From the NCBI GenBank assembly GCA_964607915.1, contig CAZSMU010000117.1, forward strand, positions 1-12,245: a stretch of DNA of 12,245 nucleotides, written 5' to 3'. The notes below the pieces were generated by a model, which worked only from the letters and a program-made list of their open reading frames with translations, did no database searches and had not been told where the DNA came from. Shown in pieces: positions 5,182-12,245 of this stretch; position 1 is the first letter of the stretch, and every line of letters starts with the position of its first letter. A program made the position numbers and the translations under genes. This DNA is from JADJPL01 sp964607915 (GTDB taxonomy: Bacteria; Bacteroidota; Bacteroidia; Chitinophagales; Saprospiraceae).

Positions 5182-6453
5182 ATGGCAAGAATCCTCATTG
5201 TGGACGACGAGAGCAGCATCCGCCGCACCTTGCGCGAGATACTGGAATTTGAAAAATTTGAAGTGGAAGAAGCCGCCGACGGAATGGAAGGGCTTGCCAA
5301 GCTCCGCCAAAGCGCCTTCGACGTCGTATTGATGGACATCAAAATGCCGCGAATGGACGGGATGGACGCCTTAGACAAAGTACACGAGCTGTGCCCCGGC
5401 ACTTCCGTGGTGATGATCAGCGGGCACGCCACCATAGATACTGCTGTCGAATCGGTGAAGCGCGGGGCCTTTGATTTCATCAGCAAGCCCCCGGACCTGA
5501 ACCGCCTCCTCATCACCATCCGCAACGCGATGGACAAGTCCAGTCTGCTGCAGGAAACCCGGCAGCTCAAACGCAAAGTGGCAAAGGCAGGCCTCCAGGA
5601 AATCATCGGTAGCTCAGAGGCCGTGACCCGGCTCAAAGACACCCTCTCCCGCGTCGCGCCCACCGAGGCGCGCGTACTCATCACCGGCCCTAACAGGGCG
5701 GGCAAGGAGCTCATCGCGCGGTGGCTGCACGAACTCAGCCCCCGCGCTCAGCATCCTATCGTGGAGGTCAATTGCGCCGCCATACCGTCCGAACTCATCG
5801 AAAGTGAGCTGTTCGGACACGAAAAGGGCGCCTTCACCTCAGCCATCAAACAGCGCATTGGCAAATTCGAGCAGGCCAACGGGGGCACGCTCTTCCTCGA
5901 TGAAATCGGCGATATGAGCCTTTCCGCACAAGCGAAAGTTCTGCGCGCCCTGCAAGAACAGAAAATCACCCGCGTCGGCGGCGACAAGGAGATCCGGGTG
6001 GACGTGCGCGTCGTCGCCGCCACCAACAAAGACCTGCGCCGCGAAATCGCCGCAGGCCGCTTCCGCGAAGACCTCTACCACCGCCTCGCCGTCATCCTGG
6101 TCGAAGCACCTGCTCTGGCGGATCGAAAGGAGGATATCCCCGCCTTGGTGGACCATTTCCTCAAACTGGTCTGCCAGGAATACGGGATGGCCTTGAAATC
6201 CATACGGCCAGAGGCCGTACAGGCTCTGCAACACCACCACTGGAGCGGCAATATCCGCGAATTGCGCAACGTGGTCGAACGCCTCGTCATCCTCGGGGGA
6301 AAGCCCATCTCCCGCGAAGACGTACTCCAGTACGCCGTCCCAACACCATCCCAACCCAGCCTCAACCTGCCCGAGCTCTTCAGCCGCTTTCCCAACCGCG
6401 AAGCCCTCCACCAATTCATCGAAGCAGAATTTTCCGCCTTCCAAAAAAACTAA
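5182..6453 (+). CDS. NtrC-type sigma54 response regulator lacking a DNA-binding domain
   Basis: From the ATG at 5182 the product is 423 residues; a longer frame starts at 5107, but receiver domains begin as MARILIVDDE, so the later start is chosen. Residues 1-120 form a receiver: acidic pair D8/D9, phospho-acceptor D52 (LMDIKMPRMDG), S80 and K102. Residues about 140-370 form a sigma54-activator AAA+ domain. It has Walker A GPNRAGKE (169-176), the sigma54-contact loop GAFTSA (216-221; canonical GAFTGA), Walker B TLFLDE (236-241), REDLYHRL with the arginine finger region (295-302) and WSGNIRELRNVVERL (354-368). After a short linker the protein ends at 423 (ALHQFIEAEFSAFQKN), just where Bacteroidota homologues normally continue into a Fis-type helix-turn-helix. 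Neither other frame downstream encodes such a helix. It should therefore activate sigma54 transcription, if at all, without binding its own enhancer. No histidine kinase gene is adjacent. Confidence 0.9.
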   Translation: MARILIVDDESSIRRTLREILEFEKFEVEEAADGMEGLAKLRQSAFDVVLMDIKMPRMDGMDALDKVHELCPGTSVVMISGHATIDTAVESVKRGAFDFISKPPDLNRLLITIRNAMDKSSLLQETRQLKRKVAKAGLQEIIGSSEAVTRLKDTLSRVAPTEARVLITGPNRAGKELIARWLHELSPRAQHPIVEVNCAAIPSELIESELFGHEKGAFTSAIKQRIGKFEQANGGTLFLDEIGDMSLSAQAKVLRALQEQKITRVGGDKEIRVDVRVVAATNKDLRREIAAGRFREDLYHRLAVILVEAPALADRKEDIPALVDHFLKLVCQEYGMALKSIRPEAVQALQHHHWSGNIRELRNVVERLVILGGKPISREDVLQYAVPTPSQPSLNLPELFSRFPNREALHQFIEAEFSAFQKN

Positions 6454-6582
6454 TTTCACCCTCCCTGTATTAATCATAAAGGAATCTCTATCTTACGGCT
6501 GCTATTCAAAGGGTCGTCCTAAAGGGGCATTCTTCGGGATGGCAGCCGGACAAATCGCGAGCCTTCGAATAGCACCGGCTCT

Positions 6583-6616
6583 CTCCCCGTCAGACTCGTT
6601 GCGAGAGGTCGGGGAG
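6583..6616. repeat. Nested palindrome, possible REP-like repeat or terminator
   Basis: A seven-base-pair outer stem (CTCCCCG with CGGGGAG) encloses an inner four-base-pair stem (CTCG with CGAG) around TTG. It follows the response regulator by 130 bases and is not followed directly by a T run, so a repeat is at least as likely as a terminator. Confidence 0.35.
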
Positions 6617-6629
6617 GGGGGAAAGAGTC

Positions 6630-6671
6630 TTTTTGACCCCTTGACAATCCTCCCGCAACAAGTCTTATGTA
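6630..6671 (+). promoter_or_regulatory. Recurrent intergenic element, copy upstream of the LOG gene
   Basis: TTTTTGACCCC, GACAATCC and CAACAAGTCTTATGTA occur in the order seen upstream of the transporter. The core CAACAAGTCT (6656-6665) ends 21 bases before the LOG ATG, so if transcription starts just downstream the mRNA leader would be extremely short. The role is inferred from recurrence and placement. Confidence 0.45.
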
Positions 6672-6686
6672 TCACCAAACACAGCA

Positions 6687-7409
<723 letters not shown>

Positions 7410-7421
7410 ATTTTTATACTT

Positions 7422-7459
7422 CGAGGTCCCCCTCGCCACAAATCTCATAAGCCAGTACC
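7422..7459 (+). promoter_or_regulatory. LOG-dnaE gap with small hairpin and a weak copy of the recurrent element
   Basis: The short gap holds a five-pair hairpin, CGAGG (7422-7426) with CCTCG (7431-7435), and then CCACAAATCT (7436-7445), which matches the recurrent CAACAARTCT core at eight of ten positions and ends 14 bases before the dnaE ATG. A TTTTT lies 22 bases upstream of ACAAATCT, as in the LOG copy. A dnaE-specific promoter is possible but unproven. Confidence 0.3.
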
Positions 7460-10400
7460 ATGCCGGATTTCGTCCACCTGCATTGCCATACCCAGTACTC
7501 CCTGCTCGATGGAGCATCGAGTATCACCGAAATGATGAACAAAGCGGTGCGCGACGGCCAGAAAGGAGTCGCCCTCACCGACCATGGCAATATGTTCGGC
7601 GCATTCAAGTTTGTGTCGGAAGCCAAAAAACGACAGCTCAAGCCCATTGTGGGGTGCGAGTTCTACCTCGTATCCGACCGGCATAAAAAGGTCTTCTCCC
7701 GGGCGAAAGGCGAACAGGATATCCGCTACCACCAGCTCCTGCTCGCCAAAAACAAGACAGGCTACGAGAACCTGTCCAAGCTCTGCTCCCTGGGCTTCAT
7801 TGAGGGCCTCTACGGCAAATACCCGCGCATAGACAAGGAACTCCTCGAAAAATACCACGAAGGCCTCATCGCCACCAGTTGCTGCATCGGCGCGGAAATC
7901 CCGCAGGCCATCCTCCACGGCCGCCTGGAAGAAGCCGAAGCCAAGCTCCGCTGGTGGATAGACCTCTTCGGCGAAGATTTTTACATCGAACTGCAACGAC
8001 ACCGCGGACTGGAAAATATCGACGGCACCGGGAAAAGCCAGGAAGACATCAACCAGACCCTGCTCCAACTCGCTGAAAAATACCAGCTCAAAGTCATCTG
8101 TACCAACGACTCGCACTACGTCGAGGAAAAAGACGCACTGCCCCACGACATACTGCTCTGCATCAATACGGGTACCCACCTCGACGACCGGGACCGCTTC
8201 AAGTTCCCCAGCTCCGATTTTTACTTCAAGACCCGGGAAGAGATGAACCGCCTCTTCTTCGACGTACCCCATGCGGTGGATACCACCCTCGAAATCTTCG
8301 ACAAAGTGGAGTCCCTGGACCTGGCCCGCGACGTCCTGCTGCCAGCCTTCCCCCTGCCCCCGGGCTTTGCCTCCCAGGACGAGTACCTGCGACACCTCAC
8401 CTTTGAGGGCGCCCGCAAACGCTACGGTTCTCTGACGCGAGAAATCGAGGAACGCCTCCAATTCGAACTGGAGGTCATCCGCCAGTCCGGCTACCCCGGC
8501 TACTTCCTCATCGTGCAGGACCTCACCTCCACCGCGCGCAAAATGGGCGTCTCCGTAGGGCCGGGCAGAGGCTCGGCCGCCGGCTCGGCAGTGGCCTACT
8601 GCATCGGTATCACCAACGTGGATCCTATCCGCTACGACCTCCTCTTCGAGCGCTTCCTCAACCCGGAGCGGGTCTCCATGCCCGATATTGATATTGACTT
8701 CGACGACGTGGGCCGCGATAAGGTGATTGACTACGTCATCCAAAAATACGGCAGAAACCAGGTCGCCCAAATCGTCACGTACGGCACCATGGCCGCCAAA
8801 TCGTCCATCCGCGACGTAGGCCGCGTAATGGACATCCCCCTGCCGGAAGTGGACCGCGTAGCCAAGACGTTCCCAGCCCACCTCAAGGCCTCCCTCGCCA
8901 ATATTTTAGCCGACGGCGACGTGGATCCCAAAATAAAAGAGGACCTCAACAGCGACGAACTCGAAAAAGCCTATCAGTTCCGAACCCTGGCCGACAGCGA
9001 TACCGAAATCGGAAAAATGATTCAGACTGCCCGCCGCCTCGAAGGCTCAGTGCGCAATACCGGTATCCACGCCTGCGGCGTCGTCATCACCCCCGACGAA
9101 ATCACGCGCTACGTACCCGTCAAAATAGACAAGGAGTCGGACATGCTCGTCACCCAGTTCGACAACAGTGTGGCCGAGACCGCCGGGCTCCTCAAAATGG
9201 ACTTCCTGGGCCTCAAAACCCTCACCATCATCAAAGACGCCGTAGCCATGGTCCAGGAAAACCGGCACGTCGAACTCGACCCCGACGAGGTGCCGCTCGA
9301 AGATGAAAAGACCTACCAGCTCTTTCAGCGCGGCGAAACCGTCGGCATCTTCCAGTACGAAAGTGCAGGGATGCAGAAGTACCTGAAAGAACTCGCCCCC
9401 ACCACTTTTGAAGACCTCATCGCCATGAACGCCCTCTACCGGCCGGGGCCCCTGGACTATATCCCCAACTTCATCGCCCGCAAACACGGCCGCGAGCCCA
9501 TCACCTACGACCTCCCCGATATGGCAGAATACCTCAAGGACACCTATGGGGTAACCGTCTATCAGGAACAGGTGATGCTGCTGTCCCAAAAACTGGCCGG
9601 GTTCACCAAAGGCCAGGCCGATAAGCTGCGCAAAGCGATGGGGAAAAAACTGAAAGCCGAACTGGACGCCCTCTGGCCCAAATTCCTCGAAGGTGGTACT
9701 AAGAATGGCCACCCTAAAGATAAACTGGAAAAAATCTGGAAGGACTGGGAAGCGTTCGCCTCCTACGCCTTCAACAAATCGCACTCCACCTGCTATGCTT
9801 TCGTGGCTTTTCAGACCGCCTATCTCAAAGCCCACTATCCGGCAGAGTTCATGGCCTCGGTGCTGACCCACAACAAGAGCAATATCACCGATCTGACCTT
9901 CTTCCTAGAGGAGTGCCGCCGCATGGGTATCCAGGTCCTCGGCCCCCACATCAATGAAAGCGCCTCCGACTTCTCCGTCAACAAAGACGGCTGTATCCGC
10001 TTTGGGCTCTCCGCCCTCAAAGGCGTGGGCGAAGGCCCCGTCGAGGAAATCCTCGAAGAACGAAGCCAACAAGGCCCCTACCAAAGCGTCTTCGACCTCG
10101 TGCGCCGCCTTAACATGCGCGCCGTCAATAAAAAAGTGCTGGAAAGCCTGGTCCTGGGCGGTGCCTTCGACTGCTTTGAAGGCATTCATCGCGCCCAGTA
10201 CTTCGCCCCCTCCGATAAGTACGACTCCCTCCTCGAACACGCGCTGCGCTACGGCGCAGCCTACCGCAGCCAAAAACAACATGCCTCCCACTCGCTCTTC
10301 GGCAGCGTCGGGCAGGAAGTGGATATCCCCACGCCGCCCATCCCCGAATGCGAAGCCTGGACCCTGGTCGAACTCCTCAACCGCGAAAAAGAGGTGACCG

Positions 10401-10999
10401 GTATCTTCATCAGCGGACACCCGCTGGACGATTACCAGCTCGAACTGAAACGCTTCGTCACCTGCCCCCTGAGCGAACTGCAGGAACATCAGGCCAAACC
10501 CACCCTCACCCTGGCCGGCCTCGTCACCCGCGTCACCCACAAAATCGGCAAAAACGGCAACGGATGGGGCATCCTCGAAATCAGCGATTACTCCGGAAGC
10601 CTCGAAATCCGCCTCTTCGGGGAAGAATACCAGAAGTTCCGCCACCTGCTCGTCGAAAATATCGCCCTCTTCCTCAAAGGACGCTTCCAGCGCAGCTGGC
10701 GCAACGACGCAGAAACCGAGTTCAAACCCACCGAAATTCTCCTCCTGGAATCCGTGGGCCAAAAACTGACGGAAGCCATCACCCTCAAACTCATCGTGGA
10801 CCTGCTCTCCCAGGACCTCATCGAACAACTGGACCTGCTCTGCCAAAACCACCGCGGACAACACAAGCTGCGCATGGAACTCATAGACCCCCTGCAACGC
10901 ATCAAGGTGGGTATGTTGTCCAACGAACGCAAAGTACACGTGGATACTGCCTTCACCCGGGAACTCGAACGCCTGGGCATCGAATTTACGCTCAACTGA
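7460..10999 (+). CDS. dnaE: DNA polymerase III subunit alpha
   Basis: The 1179-residue product is the replicative polymerase, C family, near the length of E. coli DnaE. The N-terminal PHP domain keeps a full-looking metal-binding set: HLHCH (6-10), TDHGN (40-44), E67 in GCEFYL, HQLLLAKN, ATSCCIG and TNDSHY. The palm has GPGRGSAAGS (367-376), the catalytic pair D409/D411 in MPDIDIDF and the third aspartate D581 in KMDFLGLKTL. The RPGP and FTKGQADKLRKAMGKK (from 715) segments of the fingers and helix-hairpin-helix region follow. HSLFG (944-948) sits where an internal beta-clamp-binding motif is expected, and an OB-fold begins near 1014 (LTLAGLVTRVTHKIG). The protein ends IEFTLN. It works in the cytoplasm with the sliding clamp and clamp loader. 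The stop codon overlaps the start of the methyltransferase gene. No frameshift or truncation is seen. Confidence 0.98.
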   Translation: MPDFVHLHCHTQYSLLDGASSITEMMNKAVRDGQKGVALTDHGNMFGAFKFVSEAKKRQLKPIVGCEFYLVSDRHKKVFSRAKGEQDIRYHQLLLAKNKTGYENLSKLCSLGFIEGLYGKYPRIDKELLEKYHEGLIATSCCIGAEIPQAILHGRLEEAEAKLRWWIDLFGEDFYIELQRHRGLENIDGTGKSQEDINQTLLQLAEKYQLKVICTNDSHYVEEKDALPHDILLCINTGTHLDDRDRFKFPSSDFYFKTREEMNRLFFDVPHAVDTTLEIFDKVESLDLARDVLLPAFPLPPGFASQDEYLRHLTFEGARKRYGSLTREIEERLQFELEVIRQSGYPGYFLIVQDLTSTARKMGVSVGPGRGSAAGSAVAYCIGITNVDPIRYDLLFERFLNPERVSMPDIDIDFDDVGRDKVIDYVIQKYGRNQVAQIVTYGTMAAKSSIRDVGRVMDIPLPEVDRVAKTFPAHLKASLANILADGDVDPKIKEDLNSDELEKAYQFRTLADSDTEIGKMIQTARRLEGSVRNTGIHACGVVITPDEITRYVPVKIDKESDMLVTQFDNSVAETAGLLKMDFLGLKTLTIIKDAVAMVQENRHVELDPDEVPLEDEKTYQLFQRGETVGIFQYESAGMQKYLKELAPTTFEDLIAMNALYRPGPLDYIPNFIARKHGREPITYDLPDMAEYLKDTYGVTVYQEQVMLLSQKLAGFTKGQADKLRKAMGKKLKAELDALWPKFLEGGTKNGHPKDKLEKIWKDWEAFASYAFNKSHSTCYAFVAFQTAYLKAHYPAEFMASVLTHNKSNITDLTFFLEECRRMGIQVLGPHINESASDFSVNKDGCIRFGLSALKGVGEGPVEEILEERSQQGPYQSVFDLVRRLNMRAVNKKVLESLVLGGAFDCFEGIHRAQYFAPSDKYDSLLEHALRYGAAYRSQKQHASHSLFGSVGQEVDIPTPPIPECEAWTLVELLNREKEVTGIFISGHPLDDYQLELKRFVTCPLSELQEHQAKPTLTLAGLVTRVTHKIGKNGNGWGILEISDYSGSLEIRLFGEEYQKFRHLLVENIALFLKGRFQRSWRNDAETEFKPTEILLLESVGQKLTEAITLKLIVDLLSQDLIEQLDLLCQNHRGQHKLRMELIDPLQRIKVGMLSNERKVHVDTAFTRELERLGIEFTLN

Positions 11000-11913
11000 T
11001 GGACGCACTGCTCGCACAATTAGAGAAAGCGGAAGCACTGGCCCGAACAGACCGACTGGGCCGATTCCTGGCCGCCCCGCTGCGCTACCTGCTGGGTACC
11101 GGCTTCACCCACCTGGTATACCCGCTCCTGCGCCGCGCCTGGCATACCCGCGCGACGGCCTTTTTTCAGCAAGATATGCGCGTGGCACTCCCCGGTGGAC
11201 TGGATATCTTCCTCACCGGCACTAAAACCCACCCCTCCGAGATACGCCTCGCCCGCTACCTCATCCGCTCGCTTAAAGCAGGCGATGGGTTCGTGGATAT
11301 CGGTGCCCATTTCGGCTTTTTCTCCCTGCTGGCCGCGCGCCTCGTCGGAGACCACGGCACCGTCCTCGCCTTTGAACCCAGCCCCTCTTCTTTCCGCCTC
11401 CTGGCAGATAATACCCGGGATTGTGCCAACGTACAAGCCATCCGGCAGGCCGTCTCCGAAAAAAATGACCTGCTGACCTTCTTTGAGTTCCCGGCCCGCT
11501 ACTCGGAATACAACGCCCTCGACGTCGGGCAGTATGTACAGGAACCTTGGTTCAAACACTACCCGCCCCGCGAAATCCATACGCCTTCGGTCGCACTCGA
11601 CTCTTTTTTAAACGCTATGCCCGATTTTTACCCCGCTTTGGTGAAAATAGATGTCGAAGGGGCTGAAGACCGCGTGCTGTCGGGCATGCGCCAAACGTTA
11701 CAAGAGGCTACCCCACCCGTCATCGTCATGGAATTCCTGGCCAATCGGCCCGCTTCCTCGCATGAGCGAGCTGCCGCCTTGCTTTTTGGAATGGGCTATT
11801 CCGCTTTTTCTATTGACGAAGAGGGCGCTCTGGCACCTCTCTCCGATATCCCCGCCCACCTGCGGTCTGGAGGACTAGAGTCCGAAAATATTGTGTTCCG
11901 GAAAGTGGGGTAG
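10999..11913 (+). CDS. FkbM-family SAM-dependent methyltransferase
   Basis: The reading frame is open further upstream, but the sensible start is the ATG at 10999, which overlaps the dnaE stop in the sequence TGATG; this gives 304 residues and suggests translational coupling. Residues about 97-235 are a class I methyltransferase fold of the FkbM type (Methyltransf_21). The SAM-binding motif I is FVDIGAHFGFFSLLAA (98-113), followed by the acidic strand-2 end VLAFEPSP (122-129). The signature VALDSFL (198-204) then VKIDVEGAEDRVLSGM (215-230) is typical. The first 60 residues are helical and basic-hydrophobic and have no clear family match. FkbM enzymes usually O-methylate sugars or small molecules; the substrate here cannot be predicted, and a role in replication should not be inferred from the dnaE neighbour. 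Confidence 0.9.
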   Translation: MDALLAQLEKAEALARTDRLGRFLAAPLRYLLGTGFTHLVYPLLRRAWHTRATAFFQQDMRVALPGGLDIFLTGTKTHPSEIRLARYLIRSLKAGDGFVDIGAHFGFFSLLAARLVGDHGTVLAFEPSPSSFRLLADNTRDCANVQAIRQAVSEKNDLLTFFEFPARYSEYNALDVGQYVQEPWFKHYPPREIHTPSVALDSFLNAMPDFYPALVKIDVEGAEDRVLSGMRQTLQEATPPVIVMEFLANRPASSHERAAALLFGMGYSAFSIDEEGALAPLSDIPAHLRSGGLESENIVFRKVG

Positions 11914-12129
11914 GGCTTTTTGTAATTTTATTTAGGAGGGTAAAAAACGTCGCTGCCCCGGGTATTTGTACCCTATTTAACCATTCGTTCTCTGCTTACT
12001 TTCTTTTTTTGCTCGCCCAAAAAAAGAAACAAAAAAAGGGCGCCCCTTCGCCCTAACCGCGTCGAAAAAACAGCCTTCGCTGTGTATCTTGAACGGCGAA
12101 AGCAACTGCTAAATAATAAAAAAAAAGAT
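11914..12129. other. Spacer after the methyltransferase
   Basis: No gene is apparent. It carries a small stem GGGTA/TACCC (11960-11973) followed by a T-rich stretch, which could be a weak terminator of the dnaE unit, then the T/A-tract inverted repeat at 12000-12053. The last bases before the next start are A-rich, as is common for Bacteroidota translation starts. Confidence 0.5.
12000..12053. repeat. Poly-T/poly-A inverted repeat plus GC hairpin, probable interspersed intergenic repeat
   Basis: TTTCTTTTTTT (12000-12010) pairs perfectly with AAAAAAAGAAA (12019-12029) around the eight-base loop GCTCGCCC. A second A7 tract and the GGGCG/CGCCC stem (12038-12042 with 12049-12053) follow. This layout, a pyrimidine tract, a GC loop, two purine tracts and GGGCGCCCC, resembles interspersed elements I recall from many bacterial genomes. 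A genome-wide search would settle it. Confidence 0.45.
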
Positions 12130-12245
12130 ATGTTCTCCAACATCCTGAAGGTTGCTTACGGCGTCACTGCAGTCCAGATGCTCGTACTCGTTTCCTGTGC
12201 GCCGGAAAAGAAAGATCCCGCGCCACAAAACAGTAGCCCTGAGCT
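12130..12245 (+). CDS. Probable lipoprotein, N-terminal fragment only
   Basis: The ATG at 12130 follows a run of nine A residues and GAT, and opens a frame that runs off the window after 38 full codons. The N-terminus has a modest hydrophobic core (YGVTAVQMLVLV) leading to LVSC, a plausible lipobox with the modified cysteine at C23. The following APEKKDPAPQNSSPE is a low-complexity polar linker of the kind that tethers outer-membrane or periplasmic lipoproteins. The positive charge before the core is low (only K7), which weakens the call slightly. The mature domain lies outside the window, so no function can be given. Confidence 0.65.
   Translation, partial: MFSNILKVAYGVTAVQMLVLVSCAPEKKDPAPQNSSPE

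Larger units (their letters stand above)
6454..6686. other. Structured non-coding spacer between the response regulator and LOG genes
   Basis: No convincing gene. The stretch is rich in inverted repeats: GCTATTC (6501-6507) with GAATAGC (6567-6573), AGCCGG (6544-6549) with CCGGCT (6575-6580), and CTCCCCG (6583-6589) with CGGGGAG (6610-6616) enclosing CTCG-TTG-CGAG (6595-6605). A minus-strand frame of 61 codons (6502-6687) fits inside but looks like translated repeat. The 3' end carries the recurrent element at 6630-6671. It may be an old interspersed palindromic repeat plus the LOG promoter. Confidence 0.45.

Noticed and set aside
7445..8881. Minus-strand open frame of 478 codons opposite dnaE
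   Set aside because: It covers the highly conserved PHP and palm regions in antisense, and its composition reflects the opposite strand's codon bias.
9774..9783. CAACAAATCG in dnaE, matching nine of the ten core positions
   Set aside because: It encodes the conserved FNKSH segment, so the match is explained by coding sequence.
10348..10998. Upstream extension of the methyltransferase frame
   Set aside because: The first 217 codons overlap dnaE out of frame and are Arg/Pro-rich; the real start is the ATG at 10999.
9905..11038. Minus-strand open frame of 377 codons opposite the dnaE 3' end
   Set aside because: Same reasoning: a shadow of dnaE, with no family features.

Overview
The window reads as chromosomal DNA of a member of the Bacteroidota, possibly a Saprospiria/Lewinella-like lineage. 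The phylum call rests on several signs. Start codons lack clear Shine-Dalgarno sequences. A TAnnTTTG-type -7 box lies upstream of rplU. L27 carries a helix-hairpin-helix tail of a kind I associate with Bacteroidota L21/L27 proteins. The retropepsin-PDZ secreted protease and the GAFTSA-type NtrC regulator are also typical. The genus is a guess.

Layout. Bases 1-667 (minus) hold the N-terminal 222 codons of an Rpn-family PD-(D/E)XK nuclease cut by the window edge. A 57-base hairpin at 849-905 separates it from the rplU-rpmA ribosomal protein operon (minus, 1962 to 971). Upstream on the same strand is a secreted, two-lobed retropepsin-like aspartic protease with a C-terminal PDZ domain (3342 to 2053). 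A divergent control region (3343-3663) with a 15-base palindrome and a GC-stem hairpin separates it from the plus-strand genes. These are a DASS/SLC13 anion transporter (3664-5103), an NtrC-type response regulator with no DNA-binding domain (5182-6453), a LOG-family phosphoribohydrolase (6687-7409), DNA polymerase III alpha dnaE (7460-10999) and an FkbM-family methyltransferase overlapping dnaE by one base (10999-11913). A repeat-like AT-rich/GC-rich inverted-repeat spacer follows, then the first 38 codons of a probable lipoprotein (12130 to the window edge).

How the genes relate. rplU-rpmA is a classic co-transcribed pair. LOG, dnaE and the methyltransferase lie in one direction with spacings of 50 and -1 bases and may form one transcription unit, although a promoter-like element may also precede dnaE. 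The remaining genes look like independent housekeeping or accessory units rather than one pathway.

I do not see a self-evident new defence or mobile system. The most unusual signals are: (i) a sigma54-type activator ending where its Fis-type helix-turn-helix should begin; (ii) a recurrent intergenic element, core CAACAARTCT, found upstream of at least four separate genes here and absent from the rplU promoter; and (iii) the HhH domain fused to L27 instead of L21.
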